NCBI RefSeq assembly: GCF_012641405.1
Contig: NZ_JABAII010000001.1
Location: 496,001 to 560,000 of the forward strand
DNA length: 64,000 nt
Reading direction: 5' to 3'
Origin: Rhizobium sp. P40RR-XXII
Lineage (GTDB): Bacteria > Pseudomonadota > Alphaproteobacteria > Rhizobiales > Rhizobiaceae
Part shown: positions 23,497 to 32,505 of the stretch, piece by piece
Position numbering within the stretch: the stretch's first letter is position 1
Layout of the letters: the number at the start of each line of letters is the position of its first letter
Program-made: the position numbers and the translations under genes
The notes under the pieces: generated by a model
What the model saw: the letters and a program-made list of their open reading frames with translations, nothing else
The model's database searches: none
What the model was told of the DNA's origin: nothing

Positions 23497-24402
23497 ATGG
23501 ATAAGTCGAAGAACGCCGGCAAGGCGGGGTATTATTTCTATATGATCCCCGGTGTGTTGGGCTTTGTTCTGATCGTGCTCATTCCCCTGATTGCCAATCT
23601 CGCAATCAGCTTCACGACGTGGAAGGGGGGCGTTATTCCGCCGCGCTATGTCGGCCTGGAGAACTATCAAAGATTGCTTCAGGATACCCTCTTTTGGGGG
23701 TCGATCCAGCATACGCTGCTGTTCATCATTTCGATGACCATCGTGCCCATTCTGTTGGGATTGCTGCTGGCGGCGGTGCTTTTTGACTATATCAGCGCGC
23801 AGTTCAGCGAGAGATGGTCGAGCTTCTTTCGCGCGGGCTTCTATCTGCCGCAGATCCTGCCGCTAACCGCCGCCGGTGTTCTCTGGGCATGGATCCTCAA
23901 TCCGATCGGCATCATCAACGCGGTGCTGAAGGCGATCGGGCTCGATTTCCTCGCCAAGAACTGGCTGGGGGATGCAAGTTATGCGCTTTGGGCGGTTTCA
24001 GCCGTCATCGTCTGGGTGCAGGTCGGCTATTGTCTCGTGGTCTTCATGTCCGGGCTGGCGCGCGTGGACCCCTCGCTCTATGAGGCTGCTGAGCTCGACA
24101 ATGCAAGCTGGTTCGGGCGCTTCCGTTCCATCACGATCCCGATGCTCATGCCTGAAATCTTCGTAGTTGCGCTGACCACGCTGATCGCGGCGCTCAAGGT
24201 CTTCGCGCCCATCTACGTTCTGACGTCGGGCGGTCCTGACAATGCGACGACGGTACCGTCCTATCTGTCCTATTATCACTTCTTCACGACAAATCGCGTC
24301 GGCTATGCCGCGGCGATCGCAACATTGCAGACGGCCGTGACCATCTTACTCGGCGTCGTGTTTCTGCGCATGCAATCGAAGCAAACCGAGGGAGGTCACT
24401 GA
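23497..24402 (+). CDS. Sugar ABC transporter permease (MalF type)
   Basis: 301 residues with six membrane segments beginning YYFYMIPGVLGFVLIVLIPL, and the EAA loop LYEAAELDNASWFGRFRSIT-IPMLMPEI near residue 190, the contact point for the ATPase. Second gene of the importer, 71 bp after the binding-protein gene; its partner permease starts 1 bp after its stop. Confidence 0.92.
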   Translation: MDKSKNAGKAGYYFYMIPGVLGFVLIVLIPLIANLAISFTTWKGGVIPPRYVGLENYQRLLQDTLFWGSIQHTLLFIISMTIVPILLGLLLAAVLFDYISAQFSERWSSFFRAGFYLPQILPLTAAGVLWAWILNPIGIINAVLKAIGLDFLAKNWLGDASYALWAVSAVIVWVQVGYCLVVFMSGLARVDPSLYEAAELDNASWFGRFRSITIPMLMPEIFVVALTTLIAALKVFAPIYVLTSGGPDNATTVPSYLSYYHFFTTNRVGYAAAIATLQTAVTILLGVVFLRMQSKQTEGGH

Positions 24403-24403
24403 T

Positions 24404-25279
24404 ATGACGGCCACGTCTTCGCTTTCCGCCCAGGCTGTTTCGGTGCATCATGGCCAGAAGAAAGGGATAGGCCGATGGGTCGTCCTGGCCATCCTGCTGG
24501 TTTTCCTTGCAGGTACGCTCTTTCCGTTCTTCCTGGCCGCCGTCAATGCCATCAAGACGCCGTCCGATTATGCCGCCAACGGTCCGCTCGCCTTTCCGCA
24601 GAGCTTTGATCTGACGGCGCTCAAGAACTTCTGGGCGACCGTCGATTTCCCGCGCAAGCTCTTCAACAGCATTGTCATCAGCGGATGCGCCGCCATTCTG
24701 GCCGTCGTACTCAGCCTGCTCAACGCCTATGCCATCGGCATCGGCCGCGTGCGCGGCGGACAGGTGATGCTCGTCATCCTGCTGATTTCGATCATGGCGC
24801 CGCAGGAGGCGCTCGTCTATCCGCTCTACTATATGTCCAAGCAGGTCGGCCTGTTCGACTCGATGCTCTCGGTCATCCTGATCATCGGTGTCCTGCATAC
24901 CGCATTCGGCACTTACCTGCTGTCGTCTGTCATGGCGACCTTCCCGCGCGAGATCATCGAGGCGGCGCAGATCGACAATGCGAGCCGATGGCAGATCCTT
25001 TGGATGGTGATCGTGCCGGTGCTGCGGCCGACGCTTGCGGTGCTCGCAACCTTCTTTTTCATCTGGACCTGGAACGAGTTCCTGATCCCGTTGGTCTTCC
25101 TGGTCTCCAACAACAATCAGACGGTTTCCGTCGCCATGGGCGTGCTGTCGGGAGCCAATACGCAGGAGCCGACCGCGATTGCAGCAGCGTCGTTGCTCGG
25201 TATCCTGCCGACGGTGATCTTCTTCCTTATTTTCCAGCGGACCCTGACGCGCGGTGTTGCGGTCGGTGCCGTCAAATAA
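24404..25279 (+). CDS. Sugar ABC transporter permease (MalG type)
   Basis: 291 residues, six membrane segments (VLAILLVFLAGTLFPFFLAA; ILAVVLSLLNAYAIGIGRVR; and others) and the EAA loop EIIEAAQIDNASRWQILWMV. The segment WTWNEFLIPLVFLVSNNNQT is typical of MalG-like subunits. It starts 1 bp after the MalF-type gene, so the two are translationally coupled. Confidence 0.92.
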   Translation: MTATSSLSAQAVSVHHGQKKGIGRWVVLAILLVFLAGTLFPFFLAAVNAIKTPSDYAANGPLAFPQSFDLTALKNFWATVDFPRKLFNSIVISGCAAILAVVLSLLNAYAIGIGRVRGGQVMLVILLISIMAPQEALVYPLYYMSKQVGLFDSMLSVILIIGVLHTAFGTYLLSSVMATFPREIIEAAQIDNASRWQILWMVIVPVLRPTLAVLATFFFIWTWNEFLIPLVFLVSNNNQTVSVAMGVLSGANTQEPTAIAAASLLGILPTVIFFLIFQRTLTRGVAVGAVK

Positions 25280-25371
25280 CCAATGCGGAAGTCCCGGTCC
25301 GACTGTCGTCGTCGGGCGGGGCGCGATGAATGGCAAGTCAGACGACTTCGATTTTCCGCAGGAGGCGTAAA

Positions 25372-26460
25372 GTGGCAGGAATCAACATCAAGTCCCTCAC
25401 TAAGCATTTCGGTGCCGTGCAGGTTCTCAACGACATCGATCTGACGATCGAACGCGGCGAGTTCGTCGTCTTTCTCGGCGGCTCGGGCTGTGGAAAGTCG
25501 ACATTGCTACGTATGATCGCGGGTCTGGAGTCGATCACCAGCGGCGAGATCTGGATCGGCGGAAAGCGCGTCGACCAGTTGCCGCCCGGCGAGCGCGGTG
25601 TGTCGATGGTCTTCCAATCCTATGCGCTCTATCCGCACATGACCGTTCGCGACAACATGTCCTTCGGCCTGCGCAACATCAAAACGCCAAAGGCCGAGAT
25701 CAACAGGCGCATCGAAGAGGCTGCGAAGATCCTTGAAATGCCGCATCTGCTGGATCGCAAGCCTTCGGCTCTCTCCGGCGGCCAGCGCCAGCGTGTCGCG
25801 ATCGGCCGCGCCATCGTGCGCGAGCCCGACGTCTTCCTCTTTGACGAGCCGCTCTCCAACCTCGATGCCGGCCTGCGCACGCGCACGCGCGTCGAGCTGG
25901 CTCAGCTGCATGAGCGGCTGGGCGCGACGATGGTGTTCGTCACCCACGACCAGGTGGAGGCGATGACGCTTGCAGACCGTATCGTCCTGCTCAACAACAA
26001 GAAGATCGAGCAGGTGGCCACGCCCGTCGAGATCTATACGCGCCCCGCGACGCGCTATGTCGCGCAATTCGTCGGATCGCCGGGCATGAACTTCATCAAC
26101 ATAGCCGGTGTCGGCGAGGCGGGCGGGCTGGCGACGGCAGCGCTGCCGGACGGATCGGTCATCAGGACGGCGATAGCGCTCGACGGCCTTTCGAACTCCG
26201 GGCTGACGCTCGGCATTCGCCCTGAGCATCTGGTTGTCACGGCGGCGGAAAAGGGCGACATTGACGGCCAGGTCGAGACGGTGGAGCGTCTGGGCGACCG
26301 TTCCCTCGTTCATGTCAGGCTCAAGGACGGCTCGAAGATCATCGGCACCGATCCTGGCATGACGACCATCGCGACCGGCTCGCCGATCGCCTTCACCGTC
26401 GATGCAGCAAAGGTGAGCATCTTCGACGAGAAGGATGCAGCCTATCATTCGGTAAACTAA
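25372..26460 (+). CDS. Sugar ABC transporter ATP-binding protein (MalK/UgpC type)
   Basis: 362 residues. Walker A GGSGCGKSTLLR (about residue 37), Q-loop MVFQSYALYPHMTV, signature [16 protein letters not shown], Walker B VFLFDEPLSNLDAG and the H-loop FVTHDQVEAM, then a C-terminal TOBE/regulatory domain (about 240-362, LGIRPEHLVV). The GTG at 25372 with GGAGG six bases before it was chosen over an ATG 42 nt upstream, because family members start with this AGINIKSL segment. Last gene of the importer. Confidence 0.93.
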   Translation: MAGINIKSLTKHFGAVQVLNDIDLTIERGEFVVFLGGSGCGKSTLLRMIAGLESITSGEIWIGGKRVDQLPPGERGVSMVFQSYALYPHMTVRDNMSFGLRNIKTPKAEINRRIEEAAKILEMPHLLDRKPSALSGGQRQRVAIGRAIVREPDVFLFDEPLSNLDAGLRTRTRVELAQLHERLGATMVFVTHDQVEAMTLADRIVLLNNKKIEQVATPVEIYTRPATRYVAQFVGSPGMNFINIAGVGEAGGLATAALPDGSVIRTAIALDGLSNSGLTLGIRPEHLVVTAAEKGDIDGQVETVERLGDRSLVHVRLKDGSKIIGTDPGMTTIATGSPIAFTVDAAKVSIFDEKDAAYHSVN

Positions 26461-26556
26461 GAAGGGAGCAACACGAAGATCAGCCACACTCAATAAGGTT
26501 CAGAGGCAATCAACTAGGTCGTTGACGAAACCGTCCAACTGGTATGTTATGTCGCC

Positions 26557-27120
26557 ATGTCCACTGCGCACCATAGGAAGAAGCAGCCCTTGTTCGTCCG
26601 CCAGCAATTGCTGGAGGTGGCGGCGCGGCTTGCTTCCGAAAAAGGGATGACGGCCGTGACCCTGGATGCCGTTTCCGGCGCGTCCGGCGTCAGCAAGGGC
26701 GGTTTGCTGCATCATTTTCCCAGCAAGAACATGCTTCTGGAGGCACTGTTCGAAAGCCTGCTGGAGCGGCTGGACGCGGCAATCGAGGAAGCGATGCGCG
26801 CCGATCCGTTGCCGCATGGCCGCTTCACCCGCGGTTACCTGCATGCCTGCCTGGCGCTGCGCGATCAGCCCGAGGGCACGAAGGACTGGGCGCAGGTGAC
26901 GATGGTGTTGCTCACCGAGCCGCAATTGCGGCAGCGGTGGCACGCCTGGGTGCGCGAGCGCAGCGAGGAATATGTCGGCACGGACTCCTCGGTGGATGCG
27001 GCAATCGTCAGGCTGGCAGCCGATGGAATCTGGCTCGCGGATTTGCTCGGTAGCCACGACATGGACGAGAGCGCCCGTCAAAAGCTGATCGACCGGCTGA
27101 TCGAGCTGACGCAGCTCTAA
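26557..27120 (+). CDS. TetR-family regulator of the SMR efflux gene
   Basis: 187 residues: HTH about 15-60 (LLEVAARLASEKGMTAVTLD, then SGASGVSKGGLLHHFPSKNM) and a TetR_C domain of the YbjK/QacR-like sort (RADPLPHGRFTRGYLHACLA, WLADLLGSHDMDESARQKLI). The SMR gene begins 19 bp later, so it probably represses its own efflux operon. TTGACG, 17 nt, TGTTAT ends 6 bp before the ATG, suggesting a leaderless message; an imperfect GTTGAC/GTCCAAC repeat overlaps the spacer and may be its operator. Confidence 0.82.
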   Translation: MSTAHHRKKQPLFVRQQLLEVAARLASEKGMTAVTLDAVSGASGVSKGGLLHHFPSKNMLLEALFESLLERLDAAIEEAMRADPLPHGRFTRGYLHACLALRDQPEGTKDWAQVTMVLLTEPQLRQRWHAWVRERSEEYVGTDSSVDAAIVRLAADGIWLADLLGSHDMDESARQKLIDRLIELTQL

Positions 27121-27139
27121 CCTTATCGGAGAAAATGGA

Positions 27140-27481
27140 ATGGCGAACGCATCGGTCTATGCAATGCTGCTGGTCGCGATCGTGCTGGAGGTGATCGGCA
27201 CGACGGCATTGCAGATGTCGCAGCAGTTCACCCGCCTCGGCCCGACAGTGGTTCTGGTGGTCTGCTATACCGCAGCCTTCTATTGTCTCTCGGTGACGTT
27301 GCGGGTCATCCCTGTGGGCATTGCTTATGCCATATGGAGCGCGCTCGGCATCGTGCTGATTTCGATGGTGGGCGTCGTGCTTTTCCGCCAGAAACTCGAC
27401 CTTGCCGCCGTCATCGGCCTGGGTCTGATCATTGCCGGCGTCCTGGTCGTCAATCTCTTTTCAAAGTCCGTGTCGCACTGA
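27140..27481 (+). CDS. Small multidrug resistance (EmrE-type) efflux protein
   Basis: 113 residues, four membrane helices. The first helix has the conserved Glu of EmrE in YAMLLVAIVLEVIGTTALQM; further motifs are GIAYAIWSALGIVLISMVGV and FRQKLDLAAVIGLGLIIAGV. Expected to exchange protons for quaternary ammonium or other cationic compounds. Co-transcribed with the TetR gene. This pair lies between the ABC importer and thuAB and has no obvious connection to sugar use. Confidence 0.9.
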   Translation: MANASVYAMLLVAIVLEVIGTTALQMSQQFTRLGPTVVLVVCYTAAFYCLSVTLRVIPVGIAYAIWSALGIVLISMVGVVLFRQKLDLAAVIGLGLIIAGVLVVNLFSKSVSH

Positions 27482-27586
27482 AAACACAGGTGTTGTCTAT
27501 GGTCGTTTTTGTCTTTGTCAAATTCACGGGGAGGCTTTATCTCTTGTCCCGACTGGGCTGATGGAGTCTTGAAGTACGGCGCTTTC

Positions 27587-27600
27587 CCAAAGCGCTTTGG
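27587..27600. promoter_or_regulatory. LacI-type operator upstream of thuA
   Basis: CCAAAGCGCTTTGG, a perfect palindrome with the AAAGCGCTTT core common to LacI-family sites of rhizobial alpha-glucoside genes. It is 45 bp before thuA. It differs from the operator at 19921, so a different LacI regulator probably acts here. Confidence 0.65.
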
Positions 27601-27645
27601 ATCGCATAACCCATTCAATTTCAATGGTATAAGAGGAGTGCCGTA

Positions 27646-28431
27646 ATGACTATTCGTGCCGTCGTTTGGGGCGAGAACATTCATGAGCAGACAAACAAGG
27701 TCGTCGCCGAGATCTATCCGGAGGGCATGCACAACACCATCGCCAAGGCACTGAATGCTGATGCCGGTATCGAGGCGACCACCGCAACGTTGCAGGAGCC
27801 GGAACACGGTCTCAGCGAAGCCCGTCTGAAGGATACCGATGTCCTTTTGTGGTGGGGCCACAAGGATCATGGCGCCGTCAAGGACGAGGTCGTCGAGCGC
27901 GTCGCCAGGCGCGTGTGGGAAGGCATGGGCCTGATCGTCCTGCACTCCGGCCATTTCTCCAAGGTCTTCAAGCGCCTGATGGGCACGCCCTGCGCGCTGA
28001 AATGGCGCGAAGCCGGTGAGCGCGAGCGTCTGTGGGTCATCAACCCCCGCCATCCGATCGCAGCCGGCCTCGGCGAGCATTTCGAGCTTGAGAACGAGGA
28101 AATGTACGGCGAGCAGTTCTCCGTTCCCGAGCCGCTGGAAACCGTGTTCATCTCCTGGTTTCAGGGCGGCGAAGTCTTCCGCTCGGGCATGACTTGGCGC
28201 CGTGGTGCCGGCAACATCTTCTATTTCCGTCCTGGCCACGAAACCTATCCGACCTATCACAACGGCACCGTTCAGAAGGTTCTGATCAATTCCGTGAAAT
28301 GGGCTCATAACCCGCTCGGCACCCAGGCCAGCATCCATGATGCGCCGAACGTTCCCGTCGAAAAGGCGCTGGAGCCGATCGTCGAGCGCGGCCCGAAATT
28401 GCACCAGGCCGGCGAAGCCGGTTATCGCTGA
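27646..28431 (+). CDS. thuA: ThuA-family trehalose utilisation protein
   Basis: 261-residue ThuA-like protein (class-I glutamine-amidotransferase-like fold) with [69 protein letters not shown] and [14 protein letters not shown]. In Sinorhizobium ThuA works with ThuB in turning trehalose and some other disaccharides into 3-keto derivatives. AGGAG lies 7 nt before the ATG; thuB follows after 8 bp. Product identity is strong; the real substrate here (trehalose, palatinose, maltitol) is not readable. Confidence 0.9.
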   Translation: MTIRAVVWGENIHEQTNKVVAEIYPEGMHNTIAKALNADAGIEATTATLQEPEHGLSEARLKDTDVLLWWGHKDHGAVKDEVVERVARRVWEGMGLIVLHSGHFSKVFKRLMGTPCALKWREAGERERLWVINPRHPIAAGLGEHFELENEEMYGEQFSVPEPLETVFISWFQGGEVFRSGMTWRRGAGNIFYFRPGHETYPTYHNGTVQKVLINSVKWAHNPLGTQASIHDAPNVPVEKALEPIVERGPKLHQAGEAGYR

Positions 28432-28439
28432 GGTATCAT

Positions 28440-29483
28440 ATGCGTCTCATAGTAGTTGGCACGGGCGGCATGGCGAAGAACCAAGTGGAGCATTTCGCCC
28501 GCATCCCTGGCGTCGAAGTCGTGGGCGCCGTCGATACGGACGCGACAAGACTCACCGCCTTTTGCGATACGTTCGATATTAAGAAGCGCTTTTTGTCGTT
28601 GGACGAGGCCATCGCCTGGGGCGAGTTCGATGCGGCGACCAACGTCACGCCGGACAAGGCTCACCATCCGACGACCCTGCCGCTGCTTGCCGCCGGCAAG
28701 CATGTTCTCTGCGAGAAGCCGCTCGCGGAGAATTACGAAAAGGCACTTGAGATGACGGAAGCTGCCGAAAGGGCAGGGGTCATCAACATGGTCAACCTCA
28801 CCTATCGCAATGTCGCGCAGCTGCAGAAGGCGCGCGAGATGGTGATCTCAGGCGAGATCGGCACGGTCAAGCATGTGGAGGCGTCCTACCTGCAGAGCTG
28901 GCTCGTCTCCAAGGCCTGGGGCGATTGGCGCAGCGAATCCAAATGGCTCTGGCGCCTGTCGACCGGCCACGGTTCGAATGGTGTTCTGGGCGACATCGGT
29001 ATCCACATCCTCGATTTCGCCGCCTATGGCGCAGCGACCGATATCGATCACGTCTTCGCCCGCCTCAAGACCTTCGCCAAGGCGCCCGGCGAGCGCATCG
29101 GCGAATATACGCTCGACGCGAACGACAGTTTCTCGATGTCGGTCGATTTCGCCAACGGTGCGCTCGGCGTCGTGCATGCGAGCCGCTGGGCGACGGGGCA
29201 TCTGAACGAGCTGAAGCTGCGCATCTACGGCGAGCGCGGCGGCCTGGAAGTGTCCCACAGCCCGAACGGCTCCGAATTGCGCGGTTGCCTTGGCGACGAC
29301 ACCGAAACGGCGACGTGGAGGGTGCTCGAGGTGCCACCGGTCCTGACCAACTACCAGCGCTTCGCCGAAGCTGTCACGACCGGCAGCAGCCAGGACCCGA
29401 GCTTCCGCCATGCGGCTAACTTGCAGCGCGTGCTGGATCTTGCCATGGTAACGGAAACCGAGCGGCGCGAACTGAAGGTCTGA
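28440..29483 (+). CDS. thuB: ThuB-family NAD(P)-dependent dehydrogenase (Gfo/Idh/MocA)
   Basis: 347 residues: Rossmann start RLIVVGTGGMAKNQVEHFAR, GKHVLCEKPLAENYEKALEM (EKP motif), and substrate domain with SWLVSKAWGDWRSESKWLWR and GVLGDIGIHILDFAAYG (DxGxHxxD catalytic region). Partner of thuA in glycoside C3 oxidation. Same superfamily as the dehydrogenase at 19981, but only distantly alike in motif detail, so it is not a recent duplicate. A composite intergenic repeat starts immediately after its stop. Confidence 0.9.
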   Translation: MRLIVVGTGGMAKNQVEHFARIPGVEVVGAVDTDATRLTAFCDTFDIKKRFLSLDEAIAWGEFDAATNVTPDKAHHPTTLPLLAAGKHVLCEKPLAENYEKALEMTEAAERAGVINMVNLTYRNVAQLQKAREMVISGEIGTVKHVEASYLQSWLVSKAWGDWRSESKWLWRLSTGHGSNGVLGDIGIHILDFAAYGAATDIDHVFARLKTFAKAPGERIGEYTLDANDSFSMSVDFANGALGVVHASRWATGHLNELKLRIYGERGGLEVSHSPNGSELRGCLGDDTETATWRVLEVPPVLTNYQRFAEAVTTGSSQDPSFRHAANLQRVLDLAMVTETERRELKV

Positions 29484-29486
29484 TGG

Positions 29487-29591
29487 CTACAGCGCCGCGC
29501 ATCCCATGTGACGCGCAAAGGTCGCTGTAGTATTTTAAATCTGCCGCATAATTTTATCCTTAAATCGATTCCGGTTTAAGGAAATATGCAG
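29487..29591. repeat. Composite rhizobial palindromic repeat
   Basis: Two adjacent hairpins: arms CTACAGCG / CGCTGTAG (29487-29494, 29523-29530) and a second one around ATCGAT with arms near 29541-29560 and 29574-29591 (TCCTTAAA ... TTTAAGGA, GCATA ... TATGC). This arrangement is a familiar, many-copy intergenic element of Rhizobium genomes. It may end thuB transcription. Confidence 0.7.
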
Positions 29592-29626
29592 TAGGCCACC
29601 TTCAGGCAAAGCCTTGGGAGTGATGC

Positions 29627-30454
29627 ATGTCTACCGAGGAAAAAGTTGCCAGCCACTACACGCACGGATCGCTGGAAACGGCGATCCTGCAAACCCTTGC
29701 GGCCGACGGCAAAGACATCGAAAACCTGCGCATTCGCGATCTGGCCGGTGTCGATGAGTTCCATCTGGGGCGACATGCGGCGACGGTGGATTTCGCGAGG
29801 GATCTCGATCTTTCCGCCGGCCTGCGGCTTGCCGATATCGGATCGGGGCTCGGCGGGCCTGCGCGCCATTTTGCCGATTCCTATGGATGCATCGTCTCGG
29901 GCATCGATCTCACCGAGGAGTTCGTCCAAGTCGCCAATTCGCTGACGGCCCGCTGCGGTCTGGCGGATCAAGTCTCCTTCCGGCAGGGGAGCGGTTTGGC
30001 ACTGCCCTTCGAGAGTGGCGGCTTCGACCGGACGACGCTCATTCATGTCGGCATGAACATCGAGGACAAGGCGAGGCTGTTTTCCGAGGTCAGGCGCATT
30101 CTCAAGCCGGGCGGCCGCTTTGGCCTCTATGAGATCATGCAGATGCGGGAAGGCGCGCTGCCCTATCCGATGCCCTGGGCGATGGAGCCGGAGACGAGTT
30201 TCGTCTGCAGCCCCGATGTCTATCGAAATCTGCTTGATGAAGCCGGCTTCAAGGTGGAGCTGGAGCAGGATCGCAGTGCTCTCGCAATCCGGCTGGCCCA
30301 TGAAGCGCGCGCCAAGGCTGCGGCGGGCGAGGAGCGGAACCAGGGGGGCCGTATCCTGATGGGGCCGCGGGCTGGTGAGCGCATGAGCAACGTCAATATG
30401 TCGGTGGAGGGTGGCCTGCTTGCTCCGATCGAGATGATCTCCAGAGCCATTTGA
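29627..30454 (+). CDS. SAM-dependent methyltransferase (class I, UbiE/sterol-MT-like)
   Basis: 275 residues. SAM-binding motif I LADIGSGLGGPARHFADSYG (about residue 69), motif II GIDLTEEF, GLALPFESGGFD, and motif III region ILKPGGRFGLYEIMQ. The N terminus VASHYTHGSLETAIL resembles sarcosine/dimethylglycine or tocopherol/sterol methyltransferases. Substrate unknown; it stands alone between a repeat and the fluoride unit. Start ATG 29627 has only a weak ribosome site (GGGAGTG). Confidence 0.85.
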   Translation: MSTEEKVASHYTHGSLETAILQTLAADGKDIENLRIRDLAGVDEFHLGRHAATVDFARDLDLSAGLRLADIGSGLGGPARHFADSYGCIVSGIDLTEEFVQVANSLTARCGLADQVSFRQGSGLALPFESGGFDRTTLIHVGMNIEDKARLFSEVRRILKPGGRFGLYEIMQMREGALPYPMPWAMEPETSFVCSPDVYRNLLDEAGFKVELEQDRSALAIRLAHEARAKAAAGEERNQGGRILMGPRAGERMSNVNMSVEGGLLAPIEMISRAI

Positions 30455-30526
30455 GGCGATTGCGCCGAATGCAGTTCGTCACGGTACATTGACAGCGGTG
30501 GGCCTATTTCTATATGGAAATTCCGA

Positions 30527-30632
30527 CGGTAATGGATTTCTGCCGGGCCATGGTGGCCGAACCGCTGCTCTGATTTTCCAGGGAAGCTGATGACTCCTAC
30601 TCAACGCGCCTAAAAGGCGAAGGAGTAGAGTC
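30527..30632 (+). promoter_or_regulatory. Fluoride riboswitch (crcB motif) with switch hairpin
   Basis: P1-like stem CGGTA/TGCCG (30527-30531, 30541-30545) with loop ATGGATTTC, matching the conserved AUGG-NN-UUC loop; AACCGC at 30560-30565; a 9-bp P3 with one mismatch (30564-30572 / 30579-30587); then the hallmark CTGATGACTCCTAC ending 30600. A hairpin pairs GACTC and TACTC of that segment with GAGTA-GAGTC (30623-30632), so aptamer and hairpin exclude each other. A 14-nt extra hairpin sits between P1 and AACCGC, which is unusual. Downstream genes are a CLC-F antiporter and crcB, the classic fluoride targets. Confidence 0.72.
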
Positions 30633-30721
30633 ATGCCTGTCTTCCTGCCGTTATCCCGCCTATGTTTCTTATGCACTGTCCCCGGAAGACCGTCCGTCGG
30701 CTTCGCGGGAGGGGCAAACTG

Positions 30722-32092
30722 ATGTCCGCATCCGCCTATTTTCATCATCGCTTTCAGCAGTTTCGCAGCCTCTTCAAATGGATCCTTCTCGTCGTGCCGA
30801 TGGCGGTCGTCGTCGGCTCGCTTTGCGCCCTGTTTCTGTGGAGCCTGGACGAGGCGACGACGGCGCGTTTCGAGTATCCCTGGCTGATCTTCCTGATGCC
30901 GGTTGCCGGTTTCCTGATGGTGCTGGTCTATCAGCACTTCGGCCGCGGGTCGGAAGGCGGCAACAATCTGATCGTCGACCAGATCCACGAGCCCGGTGGT
31001 GGCGTGCCGCTACGCATGGCGCCCTTCATCTTGGTTTCGACGGTCCTGACGCATCTGGTTGGCGGTTCGGCCGGGCGCGAAGGGACGGCGGTGCAGCTCG
31101 GCGGCAGCATTGCCAGCGCCTTTGCCAAAGTCTTCCGGCTCAGCCATGCCGAGATCCGCATTCTCCTCATGGCGGGCATCGCCGCCGGCTTCGGCGCGGT
31201 CTTCGGCACGCCGATCGCTGGTGCAGTCTTCGCTCTCGAAGTCTTGACGATCGGGCGCATGCAATATGAAGCGCTGATCCCGAGCCTTGCGGCGGCGATC
31301 ACAGCCGATTGGACCTGCCATGCCTGGGGTATCGAGCATATCCAGTATCAGATCGGCTACCTAGCCGGCACACCGGCCAGCACCTTCCATCTCGATGCCT
31401 TGCTGCTCGTCAAGGTCAGCATCGCCGGCGTGATCTTCGGCCTGATGGCGCGCTGCTTCAGCGAGGTCTCGCATCGGGCGTCCGCGGCGTTCAAGCGGTT
31501 GTGCGCCTATGCGCCGCTGCGGCCTGTCATCGCCAGTGCAATCCTGATCAGTCTCGTCTACCTGCTCGGCACGCGGCAATATCTCGGACTAGGTGTCTGG
31601 TCGCCCAATCCTGGCGATGCGACGATCCTAGGTTTCTTCGATCCCGCCCATGCCGATTACTGGAGCTGGTTCTGGAAGGCCGTCTTCACGATCGTGACGT
31701 TGAGTGCCGGCTTCAAGGGTGGCGAAGTGACGCCCTTGTTCTTCATCGGTGCTGCACTTGGCAATGCGCTTGCCGCCATTCTCGGCGCGCCGGCCGATCT
31801 CTTTGCCGGGCTGGGCTTCGTCGCCGTCTTTGCCGGGGCCACCAATACGCCGCTTGCCTGTATGATCATGGGTATCGAGCTCTTCGGCGCGACGCACACG
31901 GTCTATCTCGCCGTCGCCTGCTTCCTTGCCTATATCTGCAGCGGTCATACCAGCATCTACCTGTCGCAACGGCTTGGCGTCGCCAAGGGGGCCGCCGCCG
32001 GTAATGTCCCCGCCGACACGCCGCTTCGCCATATTCGGGAGCGCGGTTTGGAGACGCGGCGAGAAAATGCCCATAAGACCGGAAAGGTTTGA
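30722..32092 (+). CDS. CLC-F fluoride/proton antiporter
   Basis: 456-residue CLC membrane protein with about twelve to eighteen helices. The first selectivity motif reads GNNLI (residues 80-84) where chloride CLCs have GSGIP; the Asn form marks the fluoride-specific CLC-F branch. The gating Glu is in [11 protein letters not shown] (Glu120), and [18 protein letters not shown] and [17 protein letters not shown] are family landmarks. It exports fluoride. ATG 30722 follows GGAGGGG; an ATG at 30662 would add 20 poorly conserved residues. It is behind a fluoride riboswitch and 24 bp before crcB. Confidence 0.88.
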   Translation: MSASAYFHHRFQQFRSLFKWILLVVPMAVVVGSLCALFLWSLDEATTARFEYPWLIFLMPVAGFLMVLVYQHFGRGSEGGNNLIVDQIHEPGGGVPLRMAPFILVSTVLTHLVGGSAGREGTAVQLGGSIASAFAKVFRLSHAEIRILLMAGIAAGFGAVFGTPIAGAVFALEVLTIGRMQYEALIPSLAAAITADWTCHAWGIEHIQYQIGYLAGTPASTFHLDALLLVKVSIAGVIFGLMARCFSEVSHRASAAFKRLCAYAPLRPVIASAILISLVYLLGTRQYLGLGVWSPNPGDATILGFFDPAHADYWSWFWKAVFTIVTLSAGFKGGEVTPLFFIGAALGNALAAILGAPADLFAGLGFVAVFAGATNTPLACMIMGIELFGATHTVYLAVACFLAYICSGHTSIYLSQRLGVAKGAAAGNVPADTPLRHIRERGLETRRENAHKTGKV

Positions 32093-32116
32093 CGCCAAGG
32101 ACGGCTGGAAGTTGTC

Positions 32117-32505
32117 GTGCTCTATCTTGTCGTGTTTCTCGGTGCCGGATTGGGCGGCGCATTCCGTCTCGGTATCAACGAACTCGTCGCCCGCCTGCTC
32201 GGGGTCGAATTTCCATTCGGCACGCTCATCATCAATATCCTCGGAGCCTTCGTCATGGGGGCTGCTGACGGAATATTTCGCCTTTCGCGGCGGTATGTCG
32301 CAGGAGGTGCGATTGTTTCTGACGACGGGCGTTCTCGGCGGCTTCACGACGTTTTCGACCTTTGCGCTGGAGAGCGTCGTTCCATGGGGCGCGGCCAATG
32401 GATGCCGCCATCGCCTATATCGGCCTGTCCGTTTTCCTGCCGATCGGGGCTCTGATGGCAGGACTTGCAATTGTCCGGCTAATAATTCAGGCTCAAACGG
32501 CATAG
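32117..32505 (+). pseudogene. crcB: CrcB/Fluc fluoride channel, frameshifted
   Basis: Small fluoride channel gene read in three successive frames. It starts with GTG 32117: LYLVVFLGAGLGGAFRLGIN, FPFGTLIINILGAFVMG. At a run of five G (about 32255-32260) the sense moves to the next frame: LLTEYFAFRGG, EVRLFLTTGVLGGFTTFSTF-ALESVV. Near 32380-32400 it moves again: DAAIAYIGLSVFLPIGALMA-GLAIVRLI, stop 32505. All conserved CrcB parts (GGxxR, TLxxN, GGFTTFSTF) survive, so the inactivation is recent or a sequence error. The CLC-F protein could cover its role. Confidence 0.8.
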
